Part shown: piece after piece, positions 5,918-9,465 of the stretch
Position numbering within the stretch: position 1 is the stretch's first letter
How the letters are laid out: the number at the start of each line of letters is the position of its first letter
Origin: Betaproteobacteria bacterium UBA5216
Lineage (GTDB): Bacteria > Pseudomonadota > Gammaproteobacteria > Burkholderiales > SG8-41
DNA: 9,465 bases
Assembly (NCBI GenBank): GCA_002412495.1
Contig: DHVE01000022.1
Coordinates: 1-9,465 of the forward strand
Direction of reading: 5' to 3'
Translations under genes and position numbers: made by a program
The notes under the pieces: model-generated
What the model saw: only the letters and a program-made list of their open reading frames with translations
The model's database searches: none
Told to the model about the DNA's origin: nothing

Positions 5918-8413
5918 ATGAAAACACGTAAAAAAGAAAACACATCTACCCTGTCCAAAAAACGCAGCGCGCACGCGGCGAAACCGAAAAAAAAGATCGG
6001 CGGCATGGAAGGCGCCACTGCCGTCAGATCTATTAAGGGCACCAAGGCAACCACGGGCACCAAGGCCACGGTCAAGCAACCCGATGGCCGAACGTCCCGC
6101 GCCGCGCGAGTGGCGCGTGAACCGCGTCCCGCGCGCTCGCCGCGAACTCCCCGGAATCTTTCGGCAGCCGCGCCTCAAGGTATGCTCCATCCTGTCGATG
6201 GCGAGCGCCCGTTGCCGATCGCATCTAACACCGCGCGCAACCAGCGCGACCCATTTTACGAGCGCGAGGTGCTGCGTTACGAAAATCCGCTGCCCAGCCG
6301 CGAGTTTATTCTGGCGACCTTGAAAAAGCAGGGCGTACCAGTGTCGGAGCAGGAGTTGTCGGCGCTGCTCGATATTCATGATGATGAAGCGCGGTCGTTC
6401 ACGCGTCGTCTGGCTGCGATGGAACGCGAAGGCCAAATCATGCGCAACCGCCGCGAAGCGATCTGCATCGTCGAAAAGCTCGATCTGGTCGCGGGACGCG
6501 TGCAAGGGCATCCGGACGGCTTCGGTTTCCTGGTGCGTGACGCAAAGGGCGAAAATCCGGGGCCGGATCTATTTCTCGGTCCCGATGAAATGCGCAAGGT
6601 GTTGCACGGCGACCGTGTCATGGCGCGTATTTCTGGTATGGATCGACGTGGCCGCCCCGAGGGAAAAATCGCGGAAATTCTGGAGCGCGCGAAAACGCAT
6701 CATGTTGGCCGCCTGCAGAACCGCCATGGCGTGTTTTTCGTGGTGGCCGAAGACAAACGCATCAGCCAGGAATTTCTCGTTCCGCCGGATCAAACTGGCA
6801 ACGCCAGGGCCGGGCAAGTGGTGAGCGTTGAACTGATTGCACAACCCGCGCGGCACAGCCAGCCGGTGGCGCGCGTGGTGGAAGTGCTCGGCGACTATGG
6901 CGATCCGGGCATGGAAATCGAAATCGCGTTGCGCAAGCACTCGCTGCCGCATGTATTCCCGCCCGAGGTCGAAAAGTTGGCGCTGCAATACGCGCCGGTG
7001 GTCACGGCGAGAGATTACCAGGGCCGTCTCGATTTGCGCGGCCTGCCGCTGGTTACCATCGACGGCGAAACCGCGCGCGATTTCGATGACGCGGTGTATT
7101 GCGAGCCAGTCAGCGGTGGCGGCCGCGGAGAATTCCGCCTGATCGTGGCGATTGCCGATGTGAGCTTTTACGTCAAGCCCGGCGACGCGCTGGATGTCGA
7201 GGCGAAGGCGCGCGGCAATTCGGTGTATTTTCCGCGCCAGGTTATTCCCATGTTGCCGGAGCATTTATCGAATGGCTTGTGTTCGATTAATCCCGAAGTG
7301 GACCGGCTGTGCATGGCCTGCGACATGAAGGTCAACGCGCAGGGTGTCATTACGGATTATTCGTTTCACGAAGCCGTGATGCGCTCGCAGGCGCGGTTGA
7401 CCTATACCTTGGTCGCGGCGATGCTGGCGGACAATACCGCCGGGACGCCCGAGCAACGCAAGCTGTTGCCGCAACTGAGACATCTTTACACGCTCTTCGG
7501 CAAGTTGGTGAAGGCGCGCGCCAAACGCGGCGCGATTGATTTCGAGACCACCGAAACCGAGATCATCTTCAACGACCAGCGCAAGATCGAACGCATCGTG
7601 CCGGTGAAACGCAACGACGCGCACCGTGTGATCGAAGAATGCATGCTGGCTGCCAACGTGTGTGCATCGGCCTTTCTGGCGGAAAACGGCCAAGCGATGT
7701 TGTATCGCGTGCACGAAGGCCCTACGCCGGAAAAGCTTGCGGCACTGCGCGAGTTTCTCGGGAGTTTCGGTTTCGATCTGGGGGGCGGCAACAAACCACA
7801 TGCCAAGGACTACGCCGTGCTGCTGAAAAAAATTCGCGACCGGCCGGATGCGCAATTGCTGCAAACGGTGATGCTGCGTTCGCTGAAGCAGGCGGTGTAC
7901 AGCCCGAAAAACGCCGGGCATTTTGGCTTGGCGTATGAATCGTACACACACTTCACCTCGCCGATCCGGCGTTATCCGGATTTGCTCGTGCATCGCGCCA
8001 TCAAGGCGGTGCTGGCGAAATCGCGTTACGAGCCGGGCGACTGGGTTGCGCTGGGCGAGCAATGCTCCATGACCGAGCGCCGCGCCGACGAAGCCACGCG
8101 CGATGTCACCAACTGGCTGAAGTGTTATTACATGCAGGACAAAGTTGGCGAGAGCTACAACGGCAGCGTCAGCGCGGTCACAGGTTTCGGCATCTTTGTC
8201 GCGCTGGACGATATTTACGCCGAAGGGCTGGTGCATGTGTCGGATTTGGGCAAGGATTATTTTCATTTTGACGCTGCCAAACATCAGATGATGGGTGAAC
8301 GCACCAAGCGCCGTTTCAGACTGGGAGACCGCGTGCGTGTCAAAGTGATGCGCGCCAATCTGGATACCGCGCGGATTGACTTTGCGCTCGATGACGCGCC
8401 GGCAACACGTTAA
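5918..8413 (+). CDS. rnr: ribonuclease R (with basic N-terminal extension)
   Basis: RNase R is a processive 3'-to-5' exoribonuclease of the RNB (RNase II) family that can degrade structured RNA. It works in mRNA and rRNA turnover, in quality control and together with tmRNA. The 831-residue protein has a Lys/Arg-rich low-complexity extension (1 to about 107), a winged-helix region (about 120-190, SREFILATLKKQGVPVSEQE), cold-shock/OB domains (about 195-330) and the RNB domain. Its metal-binding aspartates are D382, D388, D390 and D391 in DGETARDFDD. A C-terminal S1 domain (about 745-825) ends almost at the stop. D111 aligns with D4 of E. coli RNase R, so the extension is real relative to that enzyme, while the Lys-rich C-terminal tail of E. 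coli is absent. ATG 5918 is the most upstream start (TGA at 5906-5908 in frame) and lacks a Shine-Dalgarno sequence, but its first codons are A-rich. Internal ATGs at 6005 and 6182 are alternatives. Confidence 0.95.
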   Translation: MKTRKKENTSTLSKKRSAHAAKPKKKIGGMEGATAVRSIKGTKATTGTKATVKQPDGRTSRAARVAREPRPARSPRTPRNLSAAAPQGMLHPVDGERPLPIASNTARNQRDPFYEREVLRYENPLPSREFILATLKKQGVPVSEQELSALLDIHDDEARSFTRRLAAMEREGQIMRNRREAICIVEKLDLVAGRVQGHPDGFGFLVRDAKGENPGPDLFLGPDEMRKVLHGDRVMARISGMDRRGRPEGKIAEILERAKTHHVGRLQNRHGVFFVVAEDKRISQEFLVPPDQTGNARAGQVVSVELIAQPARHSQPVARVVEVLGDYGDPGMEIEIALRKHSLPHVFPPEVEKLALQYAPVVTARDYQGRLDLRGLPLVTIDGETARDFDDAVYCEPVSGGGRGEFRLIVAIADVSFYVKPGDALDVEAKARGNSVYFPRQVIPMLPEHLSNGLCSINPEVDRLCMACDMKVNAQGVITDYSFHEAVMRSQARLTYTLVAAMLADNTAGTPEQRKLLPQLRHLYTLFGKLVKARAKRGAIDFETTETEIIFNDQRKIERIVPVKRNDAHRVIEECMLAANVCASAFLAENGQAMLYRVHEGPTPEKLAALREFLGSFGFDLGGGNKPHAKDYAVLLKKIRDRPDAQLLQTVMLRSLKQAVYSPKNAGHFGLAYESYTHFTSPIRRYPDLLVHRAIKAVLAKSRYEPGDWVALGEQCSMTERRADEATRDVTNWLKCYYMQDKVGESYNGSVSAVTGFGIFVALDDIYAEGLVHVSDLGKDYFHFDAAKHQMMGERTKRRFRLGDRVRVKVMRANLDTARIDFALDDAPATR
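6037..6066 (+). repeat. short in-frame tandem repeat in the rnr N-terminal extension
   Basis: GGGCACCAAGGC occurs at 6037-6048 and again at 6055-6066, an 18-base period that encodes two copies of a GTKAT-type hexapeptide (residues about 41-52). It suggests that the basic tail grew by local duplication. Confidence 0.6.
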
Positions 8414-8452
8414 GTGAGGTGTCTTTAATGTATTGTTTTTAAAGTATAAATT

Positions 8453-9199
8453 ATGAGTGAGTCTCGGGTGATTTATGGCTTTCATGCTGTTACCAGCCAT
8501 CTGCGCAGCGCGCCGGACGGCGTGCGCGAAGTCTTTTTTGATGCCGCGCGCAAGGATGCGCGCAGCGCGGATTTGCTGGAACTCGCCAAGACGCGCAACG
8601 TGCGTGTGATGACGGTGGATGCGCGGCGCCTGGACGGTATGACCGGCAATGCGCGGCATCAGGGCGTGGCGGCCACCGTGACGCCAGTGAAACTCGCCAC
8701 GCACATCGACGACGTGCTGGAAGTATTGACCGAGCCGGCGCTGTTATTGATATTGGATGGCGTGACGGATCCGCACAATCTCGGCGCGTGCCTGCGCGTG
8801 GCGGATGCGATGGGCGTGCACGCGGTGATCGCGCCAAAAGACCGCGCGGCAGGCATCAATGCCACGGTATCCAAAGTGGCTAGCGGCGCGGCGGAAACCG
8901 TACCGTATATTCCCGTCACCAATCTGGCGCGCACCATGCGTGACCTTAAGGAACGCGACATCTGGATTACCGGGTTGGATGCGCAAGGGGCCACGGATAT
9001 ATTCACCGCCCGGCTCGATGGCGCGCGTGCACTGGTGCTGGGCGCGGAGGGCGAGGGCATGCGACGTCTTACGCGCGAACATTGTGACGAACTGGTGCGC
9101 ATTCCCATGCTGGGCCGGGTGGAAAGCCTGAACGTATCGGTGTCGGCGGGGATATGTTTGGCGGAGACGCGGCGGCAGCGCACGACAGCAAGAATATAA
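8453..9199 (+). CDS. rlmB: 23S rRNA (guanosine-2251-2'-O)-methyltransferase
   Basis: RlmB is a SPOUT-class (TrmH family) methyltransferase that uses S-adenosylmethionine to methylate the ribose of G2251 in the P loop of 23S rRNA. The 248-residue protein is of normal length. An N-terminal substrate-binding part starts with VIYGFHAV and contains the RHQGVAA segment. The trefoil-knot domain carries motif 1 NLGACLRVADAMG (N109, R115), motif 2 LGAEGEGMRRL (E199) and motif 3 IPMLGRVESLNVSV (S225, N227). These are the conserved SAM-binding and catalytic residues of the family. It lies 39 bases after rnr, the same pairing as in E. coli, and is probably cotranscribed. The AT-rich gap contains no clear Shine-Dalgarno sequence just before the ATG. 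Orthology to RlmB rather than another TrmH enzyme rests on this gene order and the close motif match. Confidence 0.95.
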   Translation: MSESRVIYGFHAVTSHLRSAPDGVREVFFDAARKDARSADLLELAKTRNVRVMTVDARRLDGMTGNARHQGVAATVTPVKLATHIDDVLEVLTEPALLLILDGVTDPHNLGACLRVADAMGVHAVIAPKDRAAGINATVSKVASGAAETVPYIPVTNLARTMRDLKERDIWITGLDAQGATDIFTARLDGARALVLGAEGEGMRRLTREHCDELVRIPMLGRVESLNVSVSAGICLAETRRQRTTARI

Positions 9200-9232
9200 T
9201 CCGTTGGCGTTCGGTGTAACTTCCGCAGTTGT

Positions 9233-9260
9233 TTGATTTTGTTGGTGTTTTTGCTAGACT
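9233..9260 (+). promoter_or_regulatory. candidate extended -10 promoter for the downstream exported-protein gene
   Basis: TTGATT (9233-9238) and TAGACT (9255-9260) are spaced 16 bases, each matching the consensus in 4 of 6 positions, and TGC at 9252-9254 supplies an extended -10. Transcription from it would leave a leader of about 80 bases. A second weaker pair, TCGACA (9283-9288) and GCTAAT (9305-9310), lies downstream. The spacer after rlmB shows no intrinsic terminator. Confidence 0.5.
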
Positions 9261-9334
9261 GTCAGGTGCGTCTTGCGAAGGTTCGACAGGTGTTTTTGAA
9301 GACCGCTAATTTTGCAGCTTGGAATGCGGATATT

Positions 9335-9348
9335 GGAGGTGGGGTATG
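9335..9348 (+). promoter_or_regulatory. strong Shine-Dalgarno site fixing the last start codon
   Basis: GGAGG at 9335-9339 lies 6 bases before the ATG at 9346, the best ribosome binding site in the window. It makes 9346 the likely start and suggests a well-translated product. Confidence 0.8.
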
Positions 9349-9465
9349 AACCGTGAACGTGATATCAGTAAAAACAACAAGCGTCGTTCCCAGCGTGTTT
9401 GCCGGCAAAAATTGATTGCGCTGGCGGTATGCGCTTGCTTCTCCATGGGCGTTGCGCAAGCCAAT
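9346..9465 (+). CDS. exported protein of unknown function, first 40 codons (3' end outside window)
   Basis: The frame is open from the ATG at 9346 to the last base of the window, giving 40 residues. They form a Sec-type signal peptide. A long basic n-region (residues 1-22, with many Arg and Lys) is followed by a hydrophobic core LIALAVCACFSMGV (23-36) and a typical signal peptidase I site, AQA (37-39), before N40. The RR at 13-14 is not followed by the hydrophobic residues of a Tat motif, and the cysteines at 29 and 31 do not sit in a good lipobox. The mature part is not visible, so no family can be assigned; a periplasmic or outer-membrane protein is likely. It has its own Shine-Dalgarno sequence and a candidate promoter after rlmB, and therefore looks like the start of a separate unit rather than part of the rnr-rlmB operon. 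Confidence 0.75.
   Translation, partial: MNRERDISKNNKRRSQRVCRQKLIALAVCACFSMGVAQAN

Noticed and set aside
5701..5931. 76-codon plus-strand frame across the tRNA
   Set aside because: It translates the terminator hairpin and the antisense of tRNA-Leu (the GLEPPRYYPPAPEAGASTNS part). This is a well-known type of spurious database protein.
8445..8450. TATAAA as a -10 element for rlmB
   Set aside because: A start from it would lie at or inside the first codons and no -35 hexamer stands 16-18 bases upstream.
7265..8704. 479-codon open frame on the minus strand opposite rnr and the start of rlmB
   Set aside because: Its product is rich in His, Arg and Gln without any recognisable domain, it lies opposite strongly conserved RNB and S1 coding sequence, and such frames arise from GC-rich third positions. 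It is a shadow.
9381..9404. Possible twin-arginine signal in the last protein
   Set aside because: The KRRSQRV stretch lacks the hydrophobic residues required after RR in a Tat motif; a Sec signal peptide with an AQA cleavage site explains the segment better.
9427..9441. Possible lipoprotein lipobox at the cysteines of the last signal peptide
   Set aside because: The residues before C29 (LAV) and C31 (VCA) do not give a standard lipobox, and a good signal peptidase I site follows.
1..9465. Search for mobile elements, CRISPR arrays, phage, toxin-antitoxin or defence genes
   Set aside because: All substantial plus-strand frames are conserved housekeeping genes in a known order, and no insertion-type repeats or arrays of direct repeats were seen.

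Overview
The window is a conserved housekeeping block of a proteobacterial chromosome, most likely a betaproteobacterium. The order hflX-hflK-hflC-DUF2065-purA-rnr-rlmB is the arrangement known from Escherichia coli. The insertion of hisZ between the DUF2065 gene and purA, with no nsrR before rnr, fits Betaproteobacteria (Nitrosomonadales or Burkholderiales-like). I cannot place it lower than class from this sequence. Coding DNA is fairly GC-rich; the spacers before purA, rlmB and the last gene are clearly more AT-rich.

Left part (1-3053): the 3' end of hflX (ribosome-associated GTPase), then hflK and hflC, whose stop and start codons overlap as ATGA. These encode the two SPFH membrane proteins that cage the FtsH protease. 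A 63-residue two-helix membrane protein (DUF2065, YjeT-like) follows. Middle (3062-5601): hisZ, the regulatory subunit of ATP phosphoribosyltransferase in histidine synthesis, and purA, adenylosuccinate synthetase. The two are separated by an AT-rich 89-base spacer with a 10-bp direct repeat, which probably carries the purA promoter.

The 316-base spacer 5602-5917 holds the only minus-strand gene: tRNA-Leu(CAG), complete with encoded CCA, a near-consensus sigma-70-type promoter on its right and an intrinsic terminator on its left. Its -35 hexamer abuts the rnr start codon. Right part (5918-9199): rnr, encoding RNase R with a long basic N-terminal extension and almost no C-terminal tail, and rlmB, the 23S rRNA Gm2251 methyltransferase. 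From about 9233 a new transcription unit appears to begin. It has an extended -10 promoter candidate, a strong Shine-Dalgarno sequence and the first 40 codons of an exported protein that runs off the window.

Functionally the block combines membrane protein quality control (HflKC), ribosome and RNA maintenance (HflX, RNase R, RlmB, tRNA-Leu) and two steps of nucleotide and amino acid biosynthesis. I saw no mobile element, CRISPR array, phage gene or toxin-antitoxin pair, and nothing that looks like a new multi-gene system. The points that deserve a second look are the relocated basic tail of RNase R and the head-to-head overlap of rnr with the tRNA-Leu promoter.
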